Shown: one piece after another, positions 41,001 through 51,090 of the stretch
Position numbering within the stretch: the stretch's first letter is position 1
Layout of the letters: each line of letters opens with the position of its first letter
NCBI RefSeq assembly: GCF_019399895.1
Contig: NC_091881.1
Coordinates: 3,970,501 to 4,034,500, forward strand
DNA: 64,000 bases
Source: Cardiocondyla obscurior
Lineage: Eukaryota; Arthropoda; Insecta; Hymenoptera; Formicidae
Direction of reading: 5' to 3'
Notes under the pieces: generated by a model
What the model saw: the letters and a program-made list of their open reading frames with translations, nothing else
Database searches by the model: none
Told to the model about the DNA's origin: nothing
Program-made: the position numbers and the translations under genes

Positions 41001-43553
41001 TTTCCTTCGAGACTCGAAAGCTTTCGTGATATCTGCGATCATGATACATCAGAGCTATTTCCATTTTTAACTGTCACAACATCGCCACGGTAATTGAGAC
41101 AAGATACGCTTTGAAAGATCGGAGAGAGACACGTTTGTTGACCCGCCAACCATTTTCCGCTCCCGCTCGTCAAGCGGCTGTCAAAACTCAAGGCTCGAAT
41201 TTTTCCGAAGCACACCGTGGGTCTCGGCAGCGGCGAGAATTAATACACAGAGGCCGGCTAACTAAAGTCGAAGCCGGCAGATATGTCTGTCGGCGGGGAA
41301 AGTAATCGGTGGGTGCCGCGCTCGAGTGCAAGAACGGGCTTAGAAGTCGCGGGCAAGAAGCCGCGGCCGGCGGCTTTTTTTTTTTTCCGCGCCGTCTCGA
41401 CGTTACAAATCGGACCGGCAGATTTGATTCCGATTACGGGCGCCGTTTTTTCGAGGCCACGAGCTAACAGAGAGTCGAGTATGATCCGCGCACGTCGGCA
41501 CGAATCAGGGATATCGCCTTCCAGGGCCTCAAGATCTGGCCCGGCTGTATCGTGTTTCCTCCTCGGTCCCTCGGCGTGCTTTTTGGCCTTCTGCCCTCCC
41601 GTTCCTCTGGTCTGTGCGCCTCCACGCGTTTCCTTTTCGCTCTTTCTTTCTCTCGTTTTTGAATTTTCCTCTGTGCGAAGTGAACGAGTCGCTCGTCTCG
41701 TCCTTTTTCATCTCCTCACTTTTTTTTTTCTCTCTCTCTCATCTCTTCTCGTCTTTATGTCCTCTATCTTACACCTATATTTCTCTACCTACGCTGTGCT
41801 TTTTCATGCTTGGCTAACGGCGGGGAACCGAAAGAGCTATCGAGATTACGTACATCTAGAGTGTACACACACCATCGGCGTAGTGCGTCTCTCCTCGAAA
41901 CGATACTCCTCTCTCCTCCTCTTTGCGTGACGCCATTGAAATCTTTTCTCGCGTGGAATTTCTTAGCGGCATTCAGTTAAGAAGTGAAAAATACCGATTT
42001 GTATATCGACTGGGACTTTACCCGCGTGCTAATAGAAATTCTCGCTTTTAAATATGAAATTAATAAATAATGCATTAACCGGCGTTATATGCTGCATTAT
42101 TCAGAGTAAAAGTCGGACAACGCGGGTGGAATAAATAACCTAATGCTACATCGGAGAATAAAATTTTGAAATTTAATTAAAATAATGAAAATCTTTTCGA
42201 TGCCTTTTAAGCTATACTGTATATTACAGATATATTTTTCCCCCGGTCAATATAGTTTCCCTCGAAGTGTCGCGATCGCTCCATTTCCCATATCTAATTA
42301 TACTTTTCACTCCCCCTTTTCCTCCTCCACGCGTGTAACTGTCAAGTGTCGTTTTTATCCCGCAGGATGACTTCCTTTTTACAGGGCAACTAATCACACG
42401 TTTCCTGCATTTACGCTTCTCTTTTATTCACGCCGCTAATCGCGCCCGTTTATTGCTGCTGCCGCGCGCGAAAGTTAGCCTCTCGTCGTCGTTCGCGCGA
42501 GGGTTGCGCGCTCAAAACGGAAAGTCATTTGCCCGGCGAAGAATCGAGAGGACGAGTGTTACGAGCGCAAAGGGAACGAGGAAAAAAAGAAAAAGGACCC
42601 GCGGTACTTGCGTGCTCGAATGCGCGGAGTTCGAGTGCATCTCGAGGGGATTGTCGTGTGCCCCGGGTGCTCGAGATGGATTAGCGCCGCGCTAAGAAAA
42701 CTGTTTCCCGGTGGCATGTCACGGCCGCGCGGAGTCTCCCGCGGCATGTAACGCTGCCTCGCCTATCGACCGCGATAGAAATTTTTAATTATCGGACCCG
42801 GGGAGAAAGGAGAGAAACAGCGACGCGGGGGGAGACATTCGATGGCGCTGATAGCCTCGGAGACGCCTCGTTAATTAAATATAGAAATTCTAATTAATGA
42901 ATGGGCAGCGAGGTTGCCCGTCGGGTCGTCGACCCGATCCGGAGCACGCGAGAAACCGACCGCCCGGCAAAAACGGAACGCGCGCGGCTCTTCATCACGG
43001 TTCGCTTTTCTTCGCGGTGCTAGAACGGCGCTCGAGTTTTCGCGGCGAACTTGGGACTCGGTTAAGCTCCCGCCGTGCGAGCGTCGGAATCGCGGATTTC
43101 AATCGACAGCGCGGCAAAGTGGCTCGGAGATTACACGTATTATCGTCTTAATAGCGGCGCGATATGTACTGCTGGAAGTAAAGGTGAGAGAGACCATTTC
43201 TCTCTTCAAAGATCCCCGGTCTTTTTCTTTTTCGTTCTTTTTATTAATATCGACCCCGGCGAGTCTTGAAAGAAAATCCCGGGTCGTTGAACCGCGACGA
43301 CGAGGGAAAAAAACTGGCAAGATTCGTAAAAGCGAAGGGAGAAAGTGCAAGCGATTAAAGAAGAGGAGCTTGTGTACTTACTGTGAGCGTAGTGGGCCGC
43401 AGCCGCGGGATGATGCGCCGTCGGTCCGGCATGAGGGTAGTAACCCCTGTAGTCGTTGCCGACCACCCCGGCCACCCCGGCGCCCCCCGAGGGCGGCTCC
43501 AGCGACCTGGGCGTCTCGTACCATCTAGCGCTTGACTCGCTGCTCATGTCCAT
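27145..43553 (-). CDS. grn: GATA-2/3-class transcription factor, grain orthologue (3'-truncated, three coding exons)
   Basis: This is a sequence-specific nuclear transcription factor that should bind WGATAR sites. Seen directly: three minus-strand exons, 43553-43382, 33301-32069 and 27290-27145, join in frame through GT/AG sites, with phase 1 at both junctions, to give 517 residues. In order they carry a conserved SQVCRP..LHPWL block (about residues 71-87), the motif [12 protein letters not shown] (138-149), long Gln, Gly, Ser, Asn and His runs, a basic KPRNKSR linker, and a complete C-X2-C-X17-C-X2-C GATA finger (Cys 473, 476, 494, 497) followed by [12 protein letters not shown]. Family knowledge: PPTPPKD with this exact N-finger marks the GATA-2/3/grain class rather than pannier or serpent. 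In Drosophila, grain acts in organ shaping and in neuron identity. The C-terminal finger is not in the window. The exon structure is inferred from splice signals, without transcript support. Confidence 0.93.
28113..28139. repeat. 9-bp GC-rich stem-loop in intron 2
   Basis: ctccacggg pairs perfectly with cccgtggag across a 9-nt loop. Confidence 0.65.
28348..28368. repeat. 9-bp GC-rich stem-loop, 3-nt loop
   Basis: ggcccctcg pairs perfectly with cgaggggcc across the loop gta. It lies about 210 bp from the hairpin at 28113-28139. Confidence 0.65.
32069..33301 (-). CDS. grn: grn exon 2, activation region
   Basis: The exon spans 1233 bp. The acceptor is TTTTTCAG|CAAGG and the donor GCCG|GTAAGC, both read on the minus strand. 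It encodes about residues 58-468. Near its start are [15 protein letters not shown] and APWGF, which match the conserved N-terminal block of vertebrate GATA-2/3. Next comes [16 protein letters not shown], the class-specific motif. The rest is low complexity: Asn/Ser runs, an eight-Gln run, a poly-Gly/Ser block, poly-Ala and a His run. It ends in [10 protein letters not shown], the basic linker in front of the finger. The final G joins AG of the next exon to give Glu. The exon length is a multiple of three and both ends are phase 1. The open frame running past the donor down to 31851 is Phe/Leu-rich intron sequence and is not coding. Confidence 0.94.
32598..32621 (-). repeat. grn: Poly-glutamine codon run in grn
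   Basis: Eight consecutive CAG/CAA codons on the minus strand. The codons are mixed. A His run at about 32321-32346, a second Gln run at about 32101-32118 and a poly-Gly block at about 32523-32566 lie in the same exon. Confidence 0.9.
35025..35059. repeat. Poly-A plus (AT)n tract
   Basis: Sixteen A bases followed by nineteen alternating A and T bases, in intron 1. Confidence 0.95.
35842..35874. repeat. 11-bp minisatellite, three copies
   Basis: The unit cttccgcttcc occurs three times in tandem, with one mismatch in the third copy. Confidence 0.9.
36720..36735. repeat. 16-bp perfect palindrome
   Basis: tcatgaatattcatga equals its own reverse complement and is followed directly by a long A run. 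Confidence 0.85.
40270..40460. promoter_or_regulatory. GA-tract plus YY1/Pho-like element
   Basis: Repeated gagag motifs run from about 40280 to 40415 and are followed by caagatggcgcc at 40447-40458. In flies, GAGA-factor sites next to Pho (YY1-type) sites are typical of Polycomb response elements, and developmental regulators are common Polycomb targets. The element lies in grn intron 1. The role is inferred. Confidence 0.3.
40568..40583. repeat. 16-bp palindrome from a CGT/ACG repeat
   Basis: tcgtcgtcgacgacga is self-complementary and arises where a CGT run meets its inverse. Confidence 0.8.
43382..43553 (-). CDS. grn: grn first recognised coding exon (residues 1-57)
   Basis: The exon encodes 57 residues starting [13 protein letters not shown], continuing through a Gly/Val/Ala stretch and [11 protein letters not shown] to a His/Ala-rich end ([11 protein letters not shown]). 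It ends at a near-consensus donor, CACA|GTAAGT, in phase 1. The last A joins CA of exon 2 to give Thr. The start was chosen at 43553 because A stands at -3 and G at +4, and because the upstream reading frame is low-complexity Ser/Leu repeat. However, the frame stays open upstream to an ATG at 43898, so an N-terminal extension is not excluded. A second in-frame ATG lies at 43547. The boundary is supported by phase agreement with exon 2. No family motif that I recognise lies in these 57 residues. Confidence 0.8.
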
Positions 43554-43848
43554 CGTGTCTGGCGGAGTTCTCGATGCGTCGCGATCGCTCGCCGAAAAAC
43601 GAGCAGACGGAGAAACGGCGAGAGGGCAAGGAGACGCGAGAAAAGGGTCGGGAGAAAGAGAGAGAGAAAGAGAGAGAAAGGGTTGGAGAGCGGAACACTG
43701 AGAGAGAACGGACGGCAGGTCGAAGAGGAAGATTAGGAGTACTGCCAAGAGCGCCTCTCTTCCTTTGCCGTCGTCCTCGCGGCGCCCAGTGGGATCATAG
43801 GTGATCCTGGTCTTACTCGCCGGGCGAAGGGAACCTCTTCCTGGCCTC
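43554..43848 (-). other. grn: Candidate 5' part of the first grn coding exon (5'UTR or N-terminal extension)
   Basis: On the minus strand a good acceptor, TTTGTATTTTCCAG|GAGG, sits at 43848, 295 bp before the proposed start codon. The interval is CT-rich, and it is open in the reading frame of the start codon. It could be leader sequence or, less likely, coding. A second possible acceptor (TTCTCTCTCAG) lies at about 43700, and a possible small donor (CGA|GTAAGA) at about 43818. Only transcript reads can decide between these. Confidence 0.4.
43651..43690. repeat. GA-rich tract in the candidate grn leader
   Basis: An irregular GAGAAA/GAGAGA tract on the plus strand is a CT tract in the transcript, 5' of the proposed start codon. 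Confidence 0.8.
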
Positions 43849-44302
43849 CTGGAAAATACAAAAATTTTGGGATTTAGTCCGATCGCTCTTTGCGACATAG
43901 TTTTTTATTCTATTCGAGTAAATCGCTCGACAGGCGCGCTCCGCGACGTCGATCCGAACGCACGCGTAATTATTTAACGCTTACTAATTGCAGCGTTGAT
44001 TATTTATCCGCGAAATCCACGCGAGAGATGTACGTGGAACTCGGGAACGACGAAAGTTAATTCAGAGTCTCCCAGCCGAGCCCGCGATCCGCCGCGGCGG
44101 TGAGAAAATTCCGACTTTATTGGCGATAAATAATTCCGCGATTTGCACACGACCTCGTTAAGCGGGCTAAACACGTGCGCGCGTTAATTAATTATATCAC
44201 TCGCGGCAGCAGGTGATACGCCAGGCTCCGACTTAATAAGACCCTGTCAAATCCTAAAGTTATTACTGTATTAATTAACTGTTAGATAGCTGGATTTTCG
44301 CT

Positions 44303-44440
44303 GCGAGCGGGATAACGCTCGCGGTACGGTTATCTCGAGCGCGTTACGTTTCGACGTGGCTGGTCGAAACTTTCACAGATCACGGGGCCGCGTTAGCGCG
44401 ACGGGATAACCGAAGCAACTTTGCTTCGGTCCATTCGCGC
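44303..44440. repeat. Three tandem perfect stem-loops
   Basis: Seen directly: gcgagcg/cgctcgc with a 6-nt loop at 44303-44322; gtttcgac/gtcgaaac with a 7-nt loop at 44348-44370; and accgaagcaa/ttgcttcggt at 44409-44430, enclosed by an outer 6-bp stem gcgcga/tcgcgc at 44396-44401 and 44435-44440. They lie about 0.9 kb upstream of the first coding exon. Function is unknown. They could be a structured RNA, a DNA dyad array, or chance in CpG-rich sequence. Confidence 0.7.
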
Positions 44441-44927
44441 TTCTTACCGGGGGCTTTACCGATATCGCTTCCTCCCCTCGCTGCGGCAAAAAAAAGAGAA
44501 ACGGCGTGTCACGAACCGAACGGAGAAGCGCGCGGGTAAATTAATACCGAAACACGAGACGCTTCAGCGATTCTCTCATCGCGTACGAGGGCTGCATAAT
44601 GCGCCGCCTGTTCGGACGCGTCCTCCTCTTCTCCCTCAACCCCCGGCCCTCGCCCGACAGAAGTCGAGAAAAACGAGAACGACGCGCGATGATTCGCGAG
44701 CGATCGAAAAGCGCTGGGCTATCCTCACCGAAGGGGGTTGGGAACGGAAAACTGTATCCGACGGACGCTTTCATCTCGCCGCGGGCTCACCGGTTCCCTC
44801 GACTCGAGCGTAACCCGAGAAACATTTTAGGCTCTCGCTCGCGCAAGAAGCGAGCTTTGACGGGAAATTCATCCGGCGCGAAACGCGAACAAGGGCGAAG
44901 GGAATGAGGGAGGAAAGAGAGACTTAC

Positions 44928-45100
44928 CCCGATCGGCGACTTGGCCGAATTCCGATAATCGATCGGCGTGATCTTACGGTAATTAGGTCCTGATCGGCGC
45001 TTCAATGCGAACGTACTGAGTATCAACGATCGACGATCAAATACTCGAAATGATTTATCAATCAGCTTATGGGCGATCAAGGTCATCAGTGACGCAACCG
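44928..45100 (-). other. Candidate untranslated exon (donor at 44927)
   Basis: The minus strand has a strong donor, GATCGGG|GTAAGTCTC, 1.1 kb upstream of the candidate leader acceptor. No long coding potential is visible before it. The 5' limit given is arbitrary. The call rests on the donor alone. Confidence 0.2.
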
Positions 45101-46312
45101 GGGACAGAACGGTTTAATCGCCCAATCCAGATAGAGGCGCGAGAGGGAAAAGGACAGAGAGACCGATAGAGATTAGTTAGAGAGAGAGAGAGCTCAGACA
45201 GAACGACAAAATTCTTATCGAGAGACAAGTTTATTTTATTTTTTTTAGGGAACGTTAGATAACTATCTCGAGATCGTCGAGTACCGTCAGGAAATTTTTA
45301 TCACCGCTAGAACTAAAAACGGCGTCCGCGACGGCGGTGAAAAAAAAAAAATCCATCTCAGGAGAACCGGTTACGCCGGTCAACAGGTTTCATTTTCAGT
45401 CGAAGCCGCAAAATAGTGAATCTTTCGACGCGCAGAAAAAAAGAGAACGAAGAGAGAGAGAGAAAGAAAGATAGAAAGAACCCGGTGACAGTGACGACGG
45501 CGATGGCGGCCGGTTGTCCCGACGAATGCTCGGCCCGGTTCCTTCCCTCCAACCGTTTTCGGCCTTTGCGCCAAAAATTCCCGGGCCCTGGGGCAAATAA
45601 ACCACTCGAAAACAATGCGCGATAAGATATACACACGAAAAAGAGCGTTACGCCGATAAGATTGATACCGCCGCGGAATGTGAACACGGCACATCTGATT
45701 GATTTTGATTGCCGAGATTTTTATCGTGGGTCTGGGTCTATTGTTGATGTACCGCGCGACAAACGGCGGGCACATATTTTACGGGTATATACATCTCGCG
45801 GGGGCTTGGATAATTTCGTCAGCGTCGTGACGAGCAAAGTGAAACGTATCGCGGCGCGATTATTAACGCGATCTCGCGGCTCCTAATTGCCCAAGAGTGC
45901 TCTAGCCCCGCGAATGAACGTCGAGCGTCGTTCGGTATCAATCATAAATGATACGCTAATCACGCGGTTCATTAATTAAGCGCGGACAAAAAATATTGAC
46001 GTTCGAAATTGTCGCCCAATTCGGCGCGAGTTTATCGGCGAAAACGTCGGGCAAGATAATCGCGAGCTCGATCGATCATAGATATAACTAAATTTGAACA
46101 GATCAATCAAATGGATATCGCCCGACACGATCGCAAGACGAACGAGCGATTACTTTTCGAAGATATCTCGTGGATCGGAATATATATATATATTTTTTTT
46201 TCTCTTTATTTTTTTTTCCCAATAATATAAATCACGCAAGCCGCCAGTTTTATTTCTATCGCCGCCATGTGCCGGCCGTTTAAATCATTAGCATGCTTGA
46301 ATATTTACTACC

Positions 46313-46336
46313 GCGAGAATACACAGTTATTCTCGC
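46313..46336. repeat. 9-bp perfect stem-loop
   Basis: gcgagaata pairs with tattctcgc across the 6-nt loop cacagt. Confidence 0.65.
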
Positions 46337-46880
46337 AGTTTCGAATAATTACTAATTCTCGAGACTCGTTTCTCTAAATAAAAAAAAAAATAAATAAAAA
46401 AAAAAACCAGAAAAGGAATAAAATCAAAAAAAAAAAATAACTTTATAAAAAACGAGAGATAAAAAAATGATAGAGAATTAATGAACGTACTAACGAAGGC
46501 GGAGCTCGTTTTTTCCTGCCGATTAACTTATTTTTCCGCCTGCCGTTTCCCTTTAAAAGATCTTCGCCGAAAAAATTTGGACAGTCAGTTATTCCTAATC
46601 GCCGTTTAACATAAAGGAAATCGTCTAATCTAACAAGTGCCGCGCGCCTGGCTGGAGATAATCAGACTCTTGACCGATACGAACTTTCGATCACTCGTGA
46701 GGCCCGTGGGTTTTCCATTTTCGAATCGACAATCGTGATAACGGCGGCATGAAAACCTGGCGGGCTAGATAACAACCGACAACGAGAACGTCGTAGACTT
46801 TAACCAAGCGCGGGCGGGAGATTGCGACACTCCCGGCGCGCGTGAAAACGAAGGACGGCTCGCGGAAAGACAGAAAAAAC

Positions 46881-46901
46881 GAGAGAGAGAGAGAGAGAGA
46901 G
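46881..46901. repeat. (GA)n microsatellite
   Basis: Ten GA units plus G, followed by an A run. Confidence 0.95.
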
Positions 46902-49900
46902 GAAAAAAAATCGTCGGGATTTCTCGCGCGAGGCACAAGGCAGCAAGGGCGATAAGCGCCTTCCTAGATCGGCGTTGCTACGCATATCGTGAATATCACA
47001 TGCGCGACCGTGACGGGAAACAGGTTTCGAGCAAATTGGAGCACGTCCGTTGAACCGTCGAAGAAATAATTATAGTCGATAAGCGCGCACTATTCACACA
47101 CGTTTGCCCATTGCGATAAAGATGATCTCATCGATCGCGACGGCGCATCGGCGTAACGAGTTTTCGCCAGCGCGAATGGACTTTCCTCGCGGACGTTTAT
47201 TGTGGCGCGTTCCAATTGTAGCCGCCGCGATAACGAACCGCGCGCGGAAAGGTTCACCCTCGTCGAGAAGAAAGTATTGAAAAGATTTTTTTAAAAAGAA
47301 TTAATTAATAAAAACCCGCGGCGTTTTTCCGTCCGACGAAGTCGCGCTGCTAAAAGAAAGAAAAAGAAGACGCTTAAAAATTTATTTTTTCTTTTTTTTT
47401 TTTTTAAGGTCTGATTTCGCTCGCGGCTTAATTGTGCTTTAATTGTATTTTCGTCAAGTCCGCCGCGATCTGACGGATCTTATCTACCGTGCGTTACATC
47501 ACTGTGTCCACTCTCGACGAAACTCCATCGGCGTCAACTTCTCGATCACGTATCACGCCGCTAATCTTATCGAAATTCGTTAATCTCCTCGAAAGCGTTC
47601 GCGGGAACGTGAACGAACGTCGCTGGGGCCGCGTTGATACATGAAAATACACACGCCAAACCCGAGATTGAGGAACGTTCTGAATACCGACGGGGGCCGC
47701 TAACGACAATCGACTTCATCTACACGACGTTAACGCGAATAAAACAGATTCGACGATCGACGATTTTTTTCCAGCTCATTTCCCGGCTTAGTACAAAGAT
47801 CTCGCGATCGCACATTCATCCTTATAAACCACGCGCCGCATTTTAATACCGTTCGTTTTCGAATAATAAAACAGCAGAGCGCAGCCTGAGCACCACCTTA
47901 AAATTATATCCCAGCGAAATTATACTCCTCGGTTATTCAAAGAAATTCACAAAGTACGTCTTGTACGTTTGATCTCACCGCGTCGGAAAACGTCGAAAGA
48001 AGTCGCGCCCGATGATTTTTCTCAAGGAGGATTTATTTACTCGAAAAGTCGCGCGTTTCGAAGTGGTCCTGATACACGCCGATCGAAGTCGTGAGCAGTG
48101 ATATCGGGTTATCACCCAACAGGGACGCGATAGGGCCTCTAAAATGGATACAGTTTCGCTCGCGCGCCGTCGGGAGACGAAGAATGGATTCACCGGCCCG
48201 TGACACGCGCTGACACGAACGCGGTGGTAAGACGAGAGACGTCGCTCTTGCGAGCGCTAAGATTCGAGAACCGAGACCGGCACTTGGCCGACGGATCGGG
48301 AACGAAACAATCGAGAGCTGAAGACTCGGCCGAGAAATAGTAACACGATATTCCACCGTCGGATCCGGGACGAAAGGGGGGAAAACAAAAAAACCAGCCG
48401 ATTTCAAAGTTAGACAGTGGCGTTTTTTTACCAAACAGTCAACGCGCGAGACTAAAGTCCGATTCTCGGATGGTTTTTCTTTTCATCTCCTTCTATTTCT
48501 TTGACAGTTCGCGAGCGAAAGCTAAAAACACAGCGACGAGTTTCAGAAAAGAAGACGATCGCTTCCTACACTAGAGAAAATAACGTCGGCAAACGCATGG
48601 ATTTCCGACGGGGTTGTGTTTAACGATGCGCGAATGGTAACGGAGAAGGATAAATAAATTTTGCACGAAGGTTTATTCGCGGTTGAATTGGGAAATATTC
48701 CGCCGATTTGTTTCGGCGATATTTCGCGGCACTTCGAACGATTTTAACGTAACGTTGTAGTTTCATATTTTAATATACGAACTGAGATTAAAATAAATTG
48801 GCGAACTAAATGCGGGAATATGTCAAGACAATGCAAAGGAAGACTGTTGCTGAAGATCAATATCGTCATCTCCGCGTTTTTTTTTTCCTCGAGCTAAAGC
48901 AGAAGCCAAATCATCCTAGCCAAGATCTTTTTTATCAGTTTACTTTTCTCGTACGGTCGGTGGTTCGTATATTGCCAATTATGCTCAGCGATTCACTTTT
49001 CTCATTCATTTTTTTCTCCCCTCTCCTTACTTTGGATGTTTCTTTCACATTTTTTTTCCGCAAAAAGATATATTTCGCGCGGAGAAAGACGAAGGAAAGT
49101 GAAAACGAATTCTATTCTCATGAAAATGCGAGTGATATTAAGCGAGACATATAATTACTATCGCACGTCAGCGTTAAATGTCTTGTGAAGGATATAAATT
49201 ATTCATAATTAGAAATTTGATATTATTTCCGAGGGAGAAAATGCAATTCTGTTTTGCATTTTCAATTATCACGGCTGCAATAATTATTTTCGCGCTTGCA
49301 ACGACCGCGTCAATTTCAAGCGTTTATTTTTAATATTTAGAAAACGATTTGTTTAAAAAAAAAAATAGAAAAAATATCGCGAATCTGATAGCGGCTCACG
49401 TATCGCGCGAAAAAGTGCCCTATGCCACAAATCGTTATTCGTTCGGCATCAAATTATTTCAGCTGCAATCGCGCGTTTACAATAAACGAAAACATCCGCG
49501 GCTCGATGGGGAGCGATAAATATATCAAAGGAAAGAAAAATCGGCGGGCCGTGCCCCGATTTTATCCGCGCAATTTTTGCACCGCGCGGGCGGCAATCGC
49601 TCATTCGCCTCAGCCTCGATTGTTAACGCGGCTAAAACGTTAAGCGGACCTAAACGCGTTTTCACGCCGCTTTCCGTGAGGTCATGAAGAGGTACGCGAG
49701 GATTTATATTTCTGGCCGTACCTCTGACGGAACAGCCGACGGTCGATCCGCAGCCGACGGGGGCGCCGAAATAATTTCCCTATTGTCGCCGAGCACAAAC
49801 GTAACGAGATCAACGCCCTCGAAATAGAATCCCTGCCGCTTTGGATTTTAAGCGTCGCCCATTAAGGGCGAGCTCTAGTCGTTTCGAGAGAAAAACTATG

Positions 49901-50962
49901 ACGCTCACATTCTCCGGGGCTGAAGAGAAAATCCAGGGGGAACATTAGGCATTTTTTCTGAGGACAAAAATGTGTTTGCGACAGGGCGCTGAGAAAAAGG
50001 GTCGGGGCGGCAGGTCACGCGTTTGCATTATTCTAGTCCATTTTTACCTGTGCGCCTTTTTCGGAAACTGCCTAAAACCGGGCGAGAGACTTTTGAAATC
50101 TCCGGTACCACTTGGTCCAGTTTCTCTCTCGCCTTCGAGAAACCGAGGGAAATTATGTAATTGTCCGGGAGAAGACGCAGCGGCTTGCGGAACGAAGAGA
50201 CGCGGAAAGCAGATAACGCGGAAAGCGATAAAACGGATCGACGCAATCGCGACTTTCGGCGAGATCGATGCCGCGGAAGATACAACTGTTAATCCAAGGG
50301 TCTTATCGTACGCGGCAGAAATATTTCCGAGTAAAGACCGACGAGGAAGGGCCGGGAGAATTTTTCCAAGCTGAATTTCAGACTCCTCTTCGAATTTTTA
50401 TCGCGATAAATAAAGCAAAGCGTTCTAAAGTATAATAAAATATATTCGCAACGCCTTTCGCTAGTGCGAATCTCGAATACTGCTGTGTATAAGATTTTAA
50501 TCACGTTGCCTGTCGCATTTAATAAAAGACCACGTCGCGGAGGAAATCGCGCGACGGTCGGCCGTCGCCGAGTCCAGCGAACGCGACGAGTAAATACAAT
50601 AATTGGATCGGAACGCCGAGGAAATCGCGACACTTTACAAACGACGTGATCAGCCTTTATCCCGTTAACTCCCGTGGACTATGGGCGAACTCTCGCGAGT
50701 ACTCGCGACTGTTCATGTATCAGTTTACTAGTTTTATCGATCTTCTCTTTTACCGTCGCGGGTTAACGTCTGCGAATCTCGAGGCAGGTCAAAACGTCGC
50801 GAAGCCGTTAGGGAATCGCGCCGTTACCGATTCGGGACGGCAACGACGGGCGCCGGAAACCGGAAGAGACCGGCGGGACGGATTCGGCCTAGGCCGGAAG
50901 CGATTTCCCTCCCCCTTCGCCGCGGTCGCGAAACGCGGGCGTCGACGTCGGCTTGCCCTTAC

Positions 50963-51090
50963 CTTATCTCTCGGCGGCGAGATCTCCCCCGGGCGAGATA
51001 ACAGGACGACTAGCTCTCGCTGCGGATTCCGCGGACGTAGACGCGCCGAAGGAGGGAGATTTCGTTATCACTAAGTTAGCACCAACACAC
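50963..51090 (-). other. Candidate distal first exon (donor at 50962)
   Basis: The minus strand has a donor of near-consensus form, GATAAG|GTAAGGGC. About 110-130 bases upstream is a CA/GT-rich patch containing GTGCAGTGTG, which loosely resembles an arthropod initiator. No good downstream promoter element was found at +28. The layout would suit a short non-coding first exon about 7 kb upstream of the coding start. The 5' limit is a guess. Confidence 0.2.

Larger units (their letters stand above)
33302..43381 (-). other. grn: grn intron 1
   Basis: This 10080-bp intron lies between the first recognised coding exon and exon 2. It starts at GTAAGT and ends at TTTTTCAG. It holds an AT repeat with a poly-A run (35025-35059), an 11-bp minisatellite (35842-35874), a 16-bp palindrome (36720-36735) and a GA-rich segment with a YY1/Pho-like motif (40270-40460). 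Open frames on either strand are low complexity and none was recognised as a gene. Confidence 0.8.

Noticed and set aside
41283..41930. 215-codon plus-strand open frame
   Set aside because: CT-tract driven Phe/Leu/Ser composition, with no domain.
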